This document shows, one piece after another, positions 25,358 through 34,460 of a stretch of 64,000 nt of DNA (the first letter of the stretch is position 1; every line of letters begins with the position of its first letter). Position numbers and translations under genes: made by a program. The notes below the pieces were generated by a model that was not told the origin of the DNA, ran no database searches, and was given only the letters and a program-made list of their open reading frames with translations. The DNA comes from Curtobacterium sp. 'Ferrero'. GTDB lineage: Bacteria; Actinomycetota; Actinomycetes; Actinomycetales; Microbacteriaceae. The DNA lies in assembly GCF_002412165.1 (NCBI RefSeq), contig NZ_NXIA01000003.1, positions 67,254 to 131,253 of the forward strand. The letters run 5' to 3'.

Positions 25358-26743
25358 TCACCCGATGCGGATGAGCTTCTTGTTGACGAACTCGTCGATG
25401 CCGAACGACCCGAGCTCGCGGCCGAACCCGCTCGCCTTGACGCCACCGAACGGCAGCTCCGGGCTGTCAGCGCCGACGATGTTCACGTAGACCATCCCGG
25501 CCTCGATCCGGTCGGCCACGCGGAGGGCCTGGTCGTGGTCGGTCGTGAACAGGTAGGACCCGAGGCCGAACGGGGTGTCGTTCGCGATGCGGACGGCCTC
25601 GTCCTCGTCCGCGACCCGGTGCACGACGGCGACGGGACCGAAGAACTCCTCGCGGTACGCGTCGTTGTCCGGCGACACGTCGGTCAGGACGGTCGGGACG
25701 AAGGCGTTGCCCTGCCGGGTGCCACCGATCAGGACCGTCGCCCCCTGCGCGCGGGCGGCGTCGAGCTGCTGCTCGAGACGATCGGCGGCGGTGGGCGAGG
25801 ACAGCGGGCCGAGCTCAGCGCCGGGCGTCGCGGGGTCGGTGGGCGACACGGCTGCCATGGCGGCGGTGAAGCGCTCGACGAACGCGTCGTACAGGCCGTC
25901 GACCACGAGGAACCGCTTCGCCGCGTTGCAGACCTGCCCGTTGCCCTCGAGCCGAGTCGCGACGGCGGACTCGACGACCGCGTCGAGGTCGTCGGTGGAG
26001 AGCAGGATGAACGGGTCGGAGCCGCCCAGCTCGAGCACGACCTTCGTGAGGTTGCGGCCGGCGATCTCGGCGACGGCCGCGCCGGCCCGTGCCGAGCCGG
26101 TGAGCGAGACGCCCTGCACGCGCGGGTCGGCGATGACGTCTTCGACCTGGTCGTTCGTCGCGAACACGTTCGTGTAGGCGCCCTCGGGGAACCCGGCCTC
26201 GTGGAAGATGCCCTCGATCGCCAGCGCCGACTCGGGGCACTGCGGTGCGTGCTTCAGCAGCACGGTGTTGCCGATGAGCAGGTTCGGACCGGCGAACCGG
26301 GCGATCTGGTACGCCGGGAAGTTCCACGGCATGATGCCGAGCAGCACCCCGACCGAGGTCTTGCGGACGAACGCGCTGCCCTCGGACCCCTCGGCGAGGG
26401 TGATCGGCTGGTCCGCCAGGAACGTCTCGGCGTGGTCCGCGTACCAGTCGTAGATGTCGGCGCAGAAGTCCACCTCGCCCAGGGCCTGGTCGATCGGCTT
26501 CGCCATCTCGCGCACGATGGTGGCGGCGAGGTCCTCGCGTCGCTCGCGGTAGAGCTCGGCGACCCGGTGGACCAGGACGGCGCGGTCGGCCACGGTGGTG
26601 TCGCGCGACCAGGTGGAGTGGGTGCGGTCGGCCGTCGCGACCGCCTGGCGGAGGGCGTCGTCGGTGATGGTGTCGAACCGGGCGCGCACCTCGCCCGTGG
26701 TCGGGTCGGTGACGGCGTAGACGGTCTCGGTGGTGCTCGGCAT
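25358..26743 (-). CDS. NAD(P)-dependent succinate-semialdehyde-type aldehyde dehydrogenase
   Basis: A 461-residue aldehyde dehydrogenase with GIMPWNFPAYQIARF, SLTGSARAG, catalytic Glu in LELGGSDPF (about 238) and Cys in NGQVCNAAKRF (about 272). The shorter N-terminus and QVCNAAKR cysteine context match the SSADH group distinct from the GabD at 19233. It sits 57 nt downstream of an APC-type permease on the same strand, probably one operon, which suggests it processes an aldehyde from the imported amine (succinate semialdehyde or 4-aminobutanal). The exact substrate needs assay. Confidence 0.9.
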   Translation of the reverse strand: MPSTTETVYAVTDPTTGEVRARFDTITDDALRQAVATADRTHSTWSRDTTVADRAVLVHRVAELYRERREDLAATIVREMAKPIDQALGEVDFCADIYDWYADHAETFLADQPITLAEGSEGSAFVRKTSVGVLLGIMPWNFPAYQIARFAGPNLLIGNTVLLKHAPQCPESALAIEGIFHEAGFPEGAYTNVFATNDQVEDVIADPRVQGVSLTGSARAGAAVAEIAGRNLTKVVLELGGSDPFILLSTDDLDAVVESAVATRLEGNGQVCNAAKRFLVVDGLYDAFVERFTAAMAAVSPTDPATPGAELGPLSSPTAADRLEQQLDAARAQGATVLIGGTRQGNAFVPTVLTDVSPDNDAYREEFFGPVAVVHRVADEDEAVRIANDTPFGLGSYLFTTDHDQALRVADRIEAGMVYVNIVGADSPELPFGGVKASGFGRELGSFGIDEFVNKKLIRIG

Positions 26744-26800
26744 GGTGGTGGCCTCCCTGGTGTCCCTGGTGGACGTGGTCCGTGGTTCCTGCTGTTCTTC

Positions 26801-28216
26801 CTACAACTCGGCGTCGGTCAGCTGCTTGTTCACGCCGGTGACGGGCTGGTTCTCGTCGAAGCCCTTCGGAGCGACCCGGAAGCCCTTCGTGATCACGAGC
26901 AGGTAGGCGAAGCCGATCGCCGCCCACACTCCTCCGGCGATCAGTGCGTCGGCGTGGAGCTGCGACCACAGCACGCCGGTGAGGACCATCGCCACCCCCG
27001 GCAGGACGATGAACCGCCAGACGTCCGCCGGGGTGCGTCGCCGGCCCTGCCGCCAGGCGAAGTGCACGATCACCGTGGCGTTGACGAAGGTGAAGGCGAC
27101 GAGCGCGCCGAAGTTGATGTACGACGAGATGGTGTCGAGCGAGAAGGTCATCGCGAGCAGGGTGACGGCGCCGACCACGATGACGTTGAACACCGGCGTG
27201 CGGGTCTTCGGGTGCACGTAGCCGAACACGCGCTTCGGCAGCACGTTGTTCCGTCCCATCACCATGAGCATCCGCGCGACGCTTGCGTGCGAGGCCAGTC
27301 CGGACGCCAGCGCGGCGACGAAGCCCGCCGAGACGAGGACCGCCTGGAACACCCGACCGCCGACGAGCAGCCCGATCTGCGGCAGCGGGTCGTCGGTGAA
27401 CTCGCCGAACGGGGCGTTGGTCGGGAAGCGCAGCTGGGCGGAGTACGAGGCGACGAGGAAGATCAGGCCGCCGAGGAGGACCGTCAGCATGATGGCCCTC
27501 GGCATGATGCGGATGCTCTTCGCCTCCTCCGCGTACATGGTCACCGCGTCGAAGCCGATGAACGAGAAGCACACCACCGTCGCGCCGGTGAGGAGCGCCG
27601 ACATCGTCACCCCGTCGTGCACGAACGGCTCCGCGCTGACGACCGTGCCCGCACCGGCGCCCTCCGCGAGCTCGATGACCGCGAAGACCACGAACGCCAC
27701 CATCGCGAGGACCGCGCCGACGAGCAGCACCATGTTGAGGTTCGACGTGCCGCGCATCGACAGGCAGATGACCGTCGTGACGAACACCGTGTAGACGACG
27801 ACCGTCACCCAGGACGGCAGCGCCGGGAACACCTGCTCGAGGTAGAGCCGGATGATCAGCGCGTTCACCATCGGCAGCAACAGGTAGTCGAGGAGCGAGG
27901 CCCACCCGACCATGAAGCCCGCGTTCGGGTGGATCGACTCCCGCACGTAGGTGTAGGCGGACCCGGCGGCCGGGTAGACCCGGACCATCTTGCCGTAGCT
28001 GATCGCGGTGAGCAGCATGATCACGAGCGCGACGAGGTACGCGCTCGGGACGGCACCGTTCGTCTCGTCGGAGACGATCCCGAACGTGTCGAACACCACC
28101 GTCGGGGTCATGTAGCCGAGCCCGAGGCCGACGATCGCCCACAGCCCGAGGTTCCGCTTCAGGGCACCGCCCCGCGCAGGAGCACCGACGGTGGGGACCA
28201 CGGTGGGTGATGCCAT
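26801..28216 (-). CDS. APC family amino acid/polyamine permease
   Basis: A 471-residue integral membrane transporter with about twelve segments. The amino acid-polyamine-organocation signature GLWAIVGLGLGYMTPTVVFDTFG is at the N-terminus, followed by YPAAGSAYTYVRESIHPNAGFMVGW and FSFIGFDAVTMYAEEAK. The latter motifs resemble the PuuP/PlaP-like putrescine importers. The downstream dehydrogenase and surrounding amine genes support uptake of putrescine or a related amine; GABA or an amino acid is possible. A secondary carrier in addition to the ABC importer further right gives the locus two uptake systems. Confidence 0.9.
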   Translation of the reverse strand: MASPTVVPTVGAPARGGALKRNLGLWAIVGLGLGYMTPTVVFDTFGIVSDETNGAVPSAYLVALVIMLLTAISYGKMVRVYPAAGSAYTYVRESIHPNAGFMVGWASLLDYLLLPMVNALIIRLYLEQVFPALPSWVTVVVYTVFVTTVICLSMRGTSNLNMVLLVGAVLAMVAFVVFAVIELAEGAGAGTVVSAEPFVHDGVTMSALLTGATVVCFSFIGFDAVTMYAEEAKSIRIMPRAIMLTVLLGGLIFLVASYSAQLRFPTNAPFGEFTDDPLPQIGLLVGGRVFQAVLVSAGFVAALASGLASHASVARMLMVMGRNNVLPKRVFGYVHPKTRTPVFNVIVVGAVTLLAMTFSLDTISSYINFGALVAFTFVNATVIVHFAWRQGRRRTPADVWRFIVLPGVAMVLTGVLWSQLHADALIAGGVWAAIGFAYLLVITKGFRVAPKGFDENQPVTGVNKQLTDAEL

Positions 28217-28551
28217 CTGACTTCCCTCCTCGACACCCGACCGGTGCCACGGCTGCGGCCGCAGGGCGTCGTCGCCCGGACCGGTTGCAGCACTGTACCG
28301 ACGGGCTCCGGTCCAGCTGACCCGACGCCGTGTCCACCGGAACGACAGCGGCTAGACGTCATGTCAGTTGCTGTGGGGGTGCTCGACGGTCGCTGCGGGA
28401 CGGCCACGAGGACCCTCAGCGATCCGCCCGTGCTCGGGGGTCCGTTCCCGGTGCCGGACCCTACGCTCACGCTCGGGCGCCCACCGCCGTGGGCAGCCGA
28501 CAGCACCGCCGGCCGACCCGCCGACGCGGACCCCGAGGGCAAGGACGACCG
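28217..28551. other. Divergent intergenic region, permease / esterase
   Basis: A 335-nt gap that must hold promoters in both directions. On the minus strand a TACAGT hexamer (complement of 28292-28297) is a possible -10 box for the permease, without a good -35. No operator palindrome, RNA gene or credible small gene was found. Open frames here lack a ribosome binding site. Confidence 0.5.
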
Positions 28552-29709
28552 ATGGCACGAACACGAGCAGGCAGCAGCGGACCCGTCCGGCTCGTCGCGG
28601 TCGGGGTCGCGGCGGGGCTCGTGGTCGGCGCGGTCGGCGGGTGGGGCATCGCCGTCGGCGCGGGGCGGCACGACGGCGTGCTGGCGGCCAGCCCGACGGC
28701 CTCGGCGTCGGGCACCGTCGCGGTCCACGGGGGCACGGCCTCCGCCGGTGCCGCGTCCGCCGCCGCCTCGTCCGTGCCCACCTCGTCCGTGCCCGCCTCG
28801 TCCGTGCCCGACGGGCAGATCCCGGCCACCGAGGACCCGACCGGACACGCACCCGCCACCGTCGACCTCGCCACGAGCTGGACCGCACCGACCGACATGC
28901 CCGCGCAGGGACGACTCCTGCACGTCACGATCCCCGCCACCCGGTCCCACTTCGCCGCCCGGCAGGCCCTCCTCTACCTGCCCCCGGCGGCCCTGACGCC
29001 CGACGCCCCGTACCTGCCCGTCGACGTGCTGCTGTCCGGACAGTCGCGAGGTGCCGGCCCCGACGACGTGCAGAACGGCGGCCACATCGAGCAGACGATG
29101 GACGCGCTCGCCACCGTCGACCGCGGTCTGACCCCGATCGTCGTCGTCCCCGACCAGCTCGGCCCGCAGTCCGGCAACCCGATGTGCGTCGACGGCGCGC
29201 TCGGCAACAGCCGCACGTACCTGACGCAGGACGTCCCCTCGTGGATCGAGGCGCACCTGCGCGTCCAGACCGCCGCGTCCGCGTGGACCATCGGCGGGTT
29301 CTCCCAGGGCGGCACGTGCGCCATCCAGCTCGGCGCCGGCGACCCCTCGCGCTTCGGGAACCTGATCGACGTCTCCGGTGAGGAGGGCCCCACGCTCGGC
29401 ACCGAGGCCGAGACCATCGCGAAGGGCTTCGCCGGCAACCGTGCCGCGTACCTGGCCGCGCAGCCCGCAGCACTCCTCGCCGCCGGGGCACCGTTCCGCT
29501 CGACGGACGCGTTCTTCGCCGTGGGCGCCCGCGACCGGACCTACGGCCCCGTCATGCCCGGCATGGCGGCGCGCGCCCGGGCCGCCGGCATGCACGTCGC
29601 GACGTGGGTCGTCCCCGGGGAGGCGCACAGCTGGATCACCGCCCGTGCCGCGCTCGCCGCCGGGGTCGCCTGGCTGCAGGCACGGCTCGGGTTGGCGCCG
29701 GGGGACTGA
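28552..29709 (+). CDS. Membrane-anchored alpha/beta-hydrolase esterase (EstA/mycolyltransferase-like fold)
   Basis: A 385-residue exported protein with one N-terminal membrane segment (VRLVAVGVAAGLVVGAVGGWG), a low-complexity Ala/Ser/Val/Pro linker and an esterase-D-like hydrolase domain from about residue 115. The nucleophile elbow is GGFSQGGTCA and the catalytic His is probably in VPGEAHSWI near the C-terminus. Proteins of this class include secreted esterases and mycolyltransferase relatives; members without mycolic acids are generic lipases or esterases. The start MARTRAG is preferred over an upstream in-frame ATG because the extra region has no protein-like composition. It ends in a hairpin shared with the convergent agmatine deiminase gene. 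Confidence 0.83.
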   Translation: MARTRAGSSGPVRLVAVGVAAGLVVGAVGGWGIAVGAGRHDGVLAASPTASASGTVAVHGGTASAGAASAAASSVPTSSVPASSVPDGQIPATEDPTGHAPATVDLATSWTAPTDMPAQGRLLHVTIPATRSHFAARQALLYLPPAALTPDAPYLPVDVLLSGQSRGAGPDDVQNGGHIEQTMDALATVDRGLTPIVVVPDQLGPQSGNPMCVDGALGNSRTYLTQDVPSWIEAHLRVQTAASAWTIGGFSQGGTCAIQLGAGDPSRFGNLIDVSGEEGPTLGTEAETIAKGFAGNRAAYLAAQPAALLAAGAPFRSTDAFFAVGARDRTYGPVMPGMAARARAAGMHVATWVVPGEAHSWITARAALAAGVAWLQARLGLAPGD

Positions 29710-29731
29710 GCCGCGCGGGCCGGACGCGGCT
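29709..29731. terminator. Bidirectional terminator between esterase and agmatine deiminase
   Basis: A 7-bp perfect stem (AGCCGCG / CGCGGCT) with a 9-nt loop spanning the 20-nt gap between two convergent stop codons. Confidence 0.6.
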
Positions 29732-30746
29732 ACGCCTCGGTGCTCGGCTGCTGCTGCGTGATGCAGTGCAGCCCGCCACCACGGGCGAAGACCTCGCGTG
29801 CGTCGATCGTGTGCACCGCACGCCCCGGGTACACCTCCGCCAGGATGCCGCGCGCCCGGTCGTCGGCGACCGCGTCCCCGAACCCGCACGCGATCACGGC
29901 ACCGTTCACCACCACGTGGTTGACGTAGTTCCAGTCGACGGGCCCGCCCTCGTCGGCGCGGGTGCCCGGTGCCGGGAGCTCGACGATCGCCGTGTCCGGC
30001 CCGATCGCCGTCTCGAGCGCCGCACGGATCTGCGGCACCACGAGGTGGTCCGGGTGCCCGGGATCCGGTTGGGCGTGGAGGAGCACGACGTCGGGCGCCG
30101 CGAAGGTCGCCACCATGTCGACGTGCCCCCGCGTCCCGAAGCCGTCGTAGTCCCGGGTCAGGCCACGCGGCAGCCAGACGACCTCGGTCGCGCCGATGGT
30201 CCGCGCCAGCTCCGCCTCGACCCGCGCTCGGTCGAGGTGGGGGTTCCGCCGGGGATCGAGCTGGACGGTCTCCGTCACGAGCACCCGTCCCTGTCCGTCG
30301 ACGTGGATCGCACCGCCCTCGTTCACCAGGAGCGACGGCAGGAGCTCGGCGCCCGCCGCGGTGCCCACCGTCGCCGCGACCGCCGCGTCCCGGGTCCAGG
30401 TCGACCAGGCGTTCGCACCCCAGCCGTTGAACACCCAGTCGACGGCGCCGAGTCGATCGCCGTCGGTGACGAACGTCGGCCCGGAGTCCCGCATCCAGAA
30501 GTCGTCGAGGGGTGCCTCGAGGACGTCGACGTCACCCGCGAGGAGCCGTCGAGCGTCCGCCCTGGCCACGGGGTCGACGACCACGGTGACCGGCTGGTGG
30601 TCCGCGATGGTGTTCGCCGTCGTCGCCCAGGCGACGCGGGCGGCCTCGGCGCTCGCCGCGTCGTCGCCGAGGGTCAGGCCGGGGCGGGGGAACGCCATCC
30701 AGGTCCGGTCCTGCGGTGCCGTCTCGGGAGGCATGGTCCACGTCAT
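29730..30746 (-). CDS. aguA: Agmatine deiminase
   Basis: A guanidine-group deiminase (338 residues) converting agmatine and water to N-carbamoylputrescine and ammonia. Family signatures are WMAFPRPG at the start, the acidic DDFWMRDSGPTFV segment, VNEGGAIHVDGQGRVLVTE, the GTRGHVDM His/Asp region and the catalytic Cys in ARGGGLHCITQQQ (about residue 328). It overlaps the upstream amidase gene by 4 nt (ATGA), giving a two-step agmatine-to-putrescine unit. No arginine decarboxylase is present in the window, so agmatine is probably imported or made elsewhere. Confidence 0.95.
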   Translation of the reverse strand: MTWTMPPETAPQDRTWMAFPRPGLTLGDDAASAEAARVAWATTANTIADHQPVTVVVDPVARADARRLLAGDVDVLEAPLDDFWMRDSGPTFVTDGDRLGAVDWVFNGWGANAWSTWTRDAAVAATVGTAAGAELLPSLLVNEGGAIHVDGQGRVLVTETVQLDPRRNPHLDRARVEAELARTIGATEVVWLPRGLTRDYDGFGTRGHVDMVATFAAPDVVLLHAQPDPGHPDHLVVPQIRAALETAIGPDTAIVELPAPGTRADEGGPVDWNYVNHVVVNGAVIACGFGDAVADDRARGILAEVYPGRAVHTIDAREVFARGGGLHCITQQQPSTEA

Positions 30747-31804
30747 GCGCGCACCGTCCGTCCGACGGCGCTCGCCCCGGCCGCGGGGGCGGCAGCCTGC
30801 TGCTCCGCCACCGCGCGGTCGGCCGCCTCGCGGGCGCCGAAGGCGTGGCGGTCCTCGTCGACGGGGGCGGTGAGTGTGCCGTACAGGTCGGGGCGCCGCG
30901 TGAGGGAGAACGGGAAGAGCCGGAGCCACTCGGTGCGCTGCTCCAGGTCGAGGTCCGCGACGAGGACGACGTCACCCGAGCGCGGTGCCTCGACGAGGAC
31001 TCGCCCGAACGGGTCGGAGATGAACGACGAGCCGTAGAACGTGATGTCGCCCTCGTCGCCCCACCGGTTCGGCACCACCATGAAGAGTCCGGCCGTGATG
31101 CCGTTCGCGACGATGACGTGCCGCCAGATCGGGGCCGTGTCGAAGTCGGGGAAGGTCGGCTCGGAACCGATGGCGGTCGGGTACGCGAGGACCTCGGCGT
31201 CCGCCAGCGAGTACGCCCGGGCGACCTCGGGGAACCACTCGTCCCAGCAGGTCGGCAGACCGATGCGGGTACCCGCAGCCTCGTACACCGGGAAGGCATC
31301 GACGGCGGGGCCCGGCCGGAACCAGGCGTCCTCGTGGTAGCCGGCACTGATCGGGATGTGCGTCTTGCGCGTCCGGCCGACCAGGGAGCCGTCCGGGCCG
31401 ACGAGCACCGCCGTGTTGTAGCCGCGAGGGTCCTCGGCCCGGTCGTCGTCGGCGGGCCGTTCGTACAGCGACGCGTGCACCAGGATCCCGTGCTCGGCGG
31501 CCTGGCCCCGCACGAACGTGGTCGTCGGCCCGTCGTCGAGCGACTCCGCCGAGTCCTTCGGGGTCCCGGTCGCCGGGGTGTCGGCGGGGTACCGGGACAG
31601 CGTCAGCTCGGGGAGGAAGACCACGTCGGCGCCCGCACGTGCGGCGGTCGCGATGCCGTCGGCCAGGACCGAGCGGTGCGCGTCGGGGTCGGCGTGCCAG
31701 CGGGTCTGCACGAGGGCGACCCGGGTCGACCTCCGTGGTCGGTCAAGGTCTTCCCGGAGCGGCGAGGGCTGCGGTCCGGCGGTGAGGACGTCCATGAGCG
31801 CCAT
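30743..31804 (-). CDS. aguB: N-carbamoylputrescine amidase (nitrilase superfamily)
   Basis: A carbon-nitrogen hydrolase (353 residues with this start) releasing putrescine, CO2 and ammonia from N-carbamoylputrescine. The Glu-Lys-Cys triad is seen in FLPELTLSRYP (about 66), RKTHIP (about 147) and LPTCWDEWFPE (about 186); the C-W-D-x-W-F-P-E string is characteristic of AguB. It has an Ala-rich C-terminal extension of roughly 40 residues and about 25 extra N-terminal residues. ATGs at 31816 and 31795 are alternative starts, and none has a clear ribosome binding site. It is the first gene of the unit with aguA. Confidence 0.9.
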   Translation of the reverse strand: MALMDVLTAGPQPSPLREDLDRPRRSTRVALVQTRWHADPDAHRSVLADGIATAARAGADVVFLPELTLSRYPADTPATGTPKDSAESLDDGPTTTFVRGQAAEHGILVHASLYERPADDDRAEDPRGYNTAVLVGPDGSLVGRTRKTHIPISAGYHEDAWFRPGPAVDAFPVYEAAGTRIGLPTCWDEWFPEVARAYSLADAEVLAYPTAIGSEPTFPDFDTAPIWRHVIVANGITAGLFMVVPNRWGDEGDITFYGSSFISDPFGRVLVEAPRSGDVVLVADLDLEQRTEWLRLFPFSLTRRPDLYGTLTAPVDEDRHAFGAREAADRAVAEQQAAAPAAGASAVGRTVRA

Positions 31805-31805
31805 T

Positions 31806-31823
31806 GTTGACCACATGATCAAC
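31806..31823. promoter_or_regulatory. Inverted repeat at the start of the agmatine operon
   Basis: GTTGACCAC-ATGATCAAC is an 18-bp imperfect palindrome (7 of 9 positions match) that abuts or overlaps the aguB start. TTGATCA/TGGTCAA halves look like a GntR- or XRE-type operator. The regulator gene just upstream (31839-32681) is a candidate; no footprint data. Confidence 0.4.
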
Positions 31824-31838
31824 GAGCGCAAGGGTCTG

Positions 31839-32681
31839 TCAGCGGTGCCCCACCGCCGCGCTGACCACCGCGAGCAACCGGAGTCGTTCCGCGGACTCGC
31901 TGCCGGGTTCCGCGGTGAAGACGAGGAGGCTCTGCGAGCTGTCGGGGTCCTGCAGCACCTGGCACTGGAGGGTGAGCACGCCGACCTCCGGGTGCCGGTA
32001 CGTCTTCTGGTCCCGCGGCCGGATGCCCACCTCGTGCCGGGCCCAGACCTCCCGGAACTCGGCGCTCGTGGCGAGCAGTCGTTCTGCCATGCCGGCTGCG
32101 CGCGATCCGGGCCCGCGGCGGCCGACGACGTCCCGGAGGCCCGAGGCGTACAACCGCGAGAGGAAGGCGTGGTCCTCCACGGGGTGTACCTCCCGGGCAC
32201 GGGGGTCGGTGAACCACCGGAACCCGATGCTCCGGTCGTCACCCCGCCGTCCGCTCGCGTCCCCGGTGAGCTCCGCGGCGAGGGGTGTCTGCCGCAGCGT
32301 CTCACCGAGCTCGGTCACGATCTCGGCCGGACTGTCCGCGAGCCGGTCGAAGATCCGCATCACACCGGGGCTCACGTGGTCCCCGCCGGAGGCCCGTGTC
32401 GGGGGTTCGTGGCCGGCGAGCCGGAACAGGTGGTCGCGCTCTGCGATCGTCAGCCGGAGGCCCTGGGCGATGGACGCGAGCATCTGGTCGGAGGGCTGGG
32501 GTCCGCGCTCGCGCTCGAGGCGCGCGTAGTAGTCCACGGACATGTTGCTGAGGAGCGCCGCCTCCTCACGCCGGAGCCCGCTCGTGCGGCGGCGCGCGCC
32601 ACGGGGCAGTCCGACGTCCTCCGGCTGCAGCGACGCACGACGACTGCGGAGGAACCCCGCCAGGGACGCTCGGTCGATCAT
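31839..32681 (-). CDS. XRE-type helix-turn-helix regulator with MmyB-like ligand domain
   Basis: A 280-residue regulator with an N-terminal helix-turn-helix (residues about 5-70; FLRSRRASLQPED, GLRREEAALLSNMSVDYYARLE) and a C-terminal MmyB-like domain (about 105-270; DHAFLSRLY, RHPEVGVLTLQCQVL) thought to bind fatty acids or related ligands. It is on the same strand just upstream of aguBA but separated by 34 nt, and divergent from an SDR gene 127 nt away. MmyB regulators commonly control the divergent short-chain dehydrogenase, which is the more likely target. Confidence 0.9.
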   Translation of the reverse strand: MIDRASLAGFLRSRRASLQPEDVGLPRGARRRTSGLRREEAALLSNMSVDYYARLERERGPQPSDQMLASIAQGLRLTIAERDHLFRLAGHEPPTRASGGDHVSPGVMRIFDRLADSPAEIVTELGETLRQTPLAAELTGDASGRRGDDRSIGFRWFTDPRAREVHPVEDHAFLSRLYASGLRDVVGRRGPGSRAAGMAERLLATSAEFREVWARHEVGIRPRDQKTYRHPEVGVLTLQCQVLQDPDSSQSLLVFTAEPGSESAERLRLLAVVSAAVGHR

Positions 32682-32808
32682 GCGCCCATCCTCTCCCAGC
32701 GCTGACTCCTGAGCCACGGATCGACGGGCCGTGGTTGCGCCCGCGGGGTCGGCGAGAGGATCACCCCGGGCGCTCGTCGGGAGCGGACCAGGACGGACGA
32801 GGTGGACC

Positions 32809-33741
32809 ATGGCACGGAACGAACAGCTGACCCTCCCGGACCTCGGCGGGCGGCGGGTGCTGGTGACCGGCGCGAGCGACGGCATCGGGCTGGAGATCGC
32901 GGCGCGGTTCGCCGGCGCCGGAGCCGAGGTCGTGGTGCCGGTGCGGAACCGCGACAAGGGAACGGCAGCGGTCGCCGAGATCGTCGACCGTCACCCCGAC
33001 GCTGCGGTGGTGCTCGAGGACCTCGACCTGGCGTCGCTGGCGTCCGTCGCAGCGCTCGGCGAACGCCTGCGCGCGGAGGGCACACCGCTCGACGTGGTCG
33101 TCGGCAACGCCGGGGTGATGAACCCGCCGCAGCGCCAGAGGACCCGGGACGGCTTCGAGCTGCAGTTCGGGACGAACCACCTCGGGCACGTCGCCCTGGT
33201 CGGCGAGCTGCTGCCCCTGCTGCGGAGCGCTCATGGACGCGTCGTCATGCAGTCGAGCGTGGCCGCGCGACGGGCGTCGATCCGATGGGACGACCTGCAG
33301 TCGGAGCGGGACTACGACGTCGCTCGCGCCTACGCCCAGTCCAAGCTCGCGTGCGCGTTGTTCGCGCTCGAGCTCGGCCGCCGGAGCCGGGCCGGCGGCT
33401 GGGGGGTGTCGGCCGCGGTGAGCCACCCGGGTGTCGCCCCCACCAACCTGCTCGCCGCGCGTCCGGAGATCGGCCGGTCCGGGGACACGGTCTCGGTCCG
33501 GATGATCCGGTGGCTGTCCGCTCGCGGCATCCTCGCGGGGACACCCGCCTCGGCAGCGGAGCCGGCGCTCCTGGCCGCGACCGATCCCTCGCTCGACGGT
33601 GCGTTCGTCGGTCCGACCGGGCTCGGTCAGACGAGTGGACCGGCCGGTCGACGGGAGCCGTGGGCGCCGCTGCTCCGGGACGACGACGCGGCACGGCTGT
33701 GGGACGTGTCCGAAGCGCTCGTCGGCCGGACGGTCAGTTGA
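32809..33741 (+). CDS. Short-chain dehydrogenase/reductase
   Basis: A 310-residue SDR of the retinol-dehydrogenase/protochlorophyllide-reductase-like type. Cofactor motif TGASDGIG, LDLASLASVAALGERL, NAGVM, and the catalytic SS-x-(11)-YAQSK. The start has GAGGTGG upstream. Divergent from the MmyB-like regulator, a frequent pairing in actinobacteria. Its last 8 nt overlap the 3' end of the convergent DUF1345 gene. Substrate unknown. Confidence 0.9.
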   Translation: MARNEQLTLPDLGGRRVLVTGASDGIGLEIAARFAGAGAEVVVPVRNRDKGTAAVAEIVDRHPDAAVVLEDLDLASLASVAALGERLRAEGTPLDVVVGNAGVMNPPQRQRTRDGFELQFGTNHLGHVALVGELLPLLRSAHGRVVMQSSVAARRASIRWDDLQSERDYDVARAYAQSKLACALFALELGRRSRAGGWGVSAAVSHPGVAPTNLLAARPEIGRSGDTVSVRMIRWLSARGILAGTPASAAEPALLAATDPSLDGAFVGPTGLGQTSGPAGRREPWAPLLRDDDAARLWDVSEALVGRTVS

Positions 33742-34402
33742 TGATGTTCACCGCCCGCGAGATCACGAGGGCCAGCAGGATGAACCCGCCGACCGACTGG
33801 TAGGCCATGATCATCTTCGCCCGCGTCGTCATCGGCATCGTGTCCGTCGGGCTGAACGCCATCATGTTCGTCAACGCGACGTAGAGGTAGTCGAGGTACA
33901 CCGGTCGCCAGTCGGCCGAGCGCGGGTCGGTCTCCTGCGGGAACTGGAAGTCGGCGCGGGCGGTCGCCCACAGCCCCGGCCGACGACGGGCCACCGGACC
34001 ACCGCGGTCGAGCTCCCAGTACACGAGCCCGAACGCGATGATGCTGCTCACCCAGACCTGGAGCGCCGTGACCAGGACCGCGCCGCCGTCGGGGTGGCCG
34101 TGCAGGAGCTGGTCGACCGTCCGCACGACCGTCAACTGGTTCGCGAGGGTGAGCAGCACGGCGAGGGCGGTCGACACCCACCGCGACCACGTCGTCTCGC
34201 GGGTCAGCCGCCGCGGGTTGAAGACGATGAGCGGCGTGAGCAGGAGGACGCCGAGGAGCGGGACCACCCACGCGGGGAAGAACCGCACCTGGTCCGGCAG
34301 GAACAGGCTCAGGGCGAGGTTCACCAGGACGGCGACGGCCACCGGCGCACGGTGCTCGTGCTGGGCTCCGGTCGGCGTGGTCGGTGCGGTCGTCGCGCTC
34401 AC
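33734..34402 (-). CDS. DUF1345-type membrane protein
   Basis: A 222-residue polytopic protein with about five membrane segments. The C-terminal region contains DYLYVALTNMMAFSPTDTMPMTTRAKMIM, partly matching the conserved motif of DUF1345 proteins (T-N-x-x-x-F-S-P-T-D), which also resembles a pore-adjacent segment of two-TM potassium-channel-like proteins. It starts at GTG. Function unknown. Convergent with the SDR gene, overlapping 8 nt; it lies 58 nt from the stop of the amine oxidase operon, whose transcription runs away from it. Confidence 0.82.
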   Translation of the reverse strand: MSATTAPTTPTGAQHEHRAPVAVAVLVNLALSLFLPDQVRFFPAWVVPLLGVLLLTPLIVFNPRRLTRETTWSRWVSTALAVLLTLANQLTVVRTVDQLLHGHPDGGAVLVTALQVWVSSIIAFGLVYWELDRGGPVARRRPGLWATARADFQFPQETDPRSADWRPVYLDYLYVALTNMMAFSPTDTMPMTTRAKMIMAYQSVGGFILLALVISRAVNIIN

Positions 34403-34460
34403 GGTCGCCAGTGTCGCACCCGCGAGCGGTCCCTCCGGGCTGCGGACCGTGTGGGTGTCC

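Noticed and set aside
28330-28551. N-terminal extension of the esterase gene from an upstream in-frame ATG
   Set aside because: The extra 74 residues are Arg/Gly-rich without structure; the internal start gives a normal membrane anchor.
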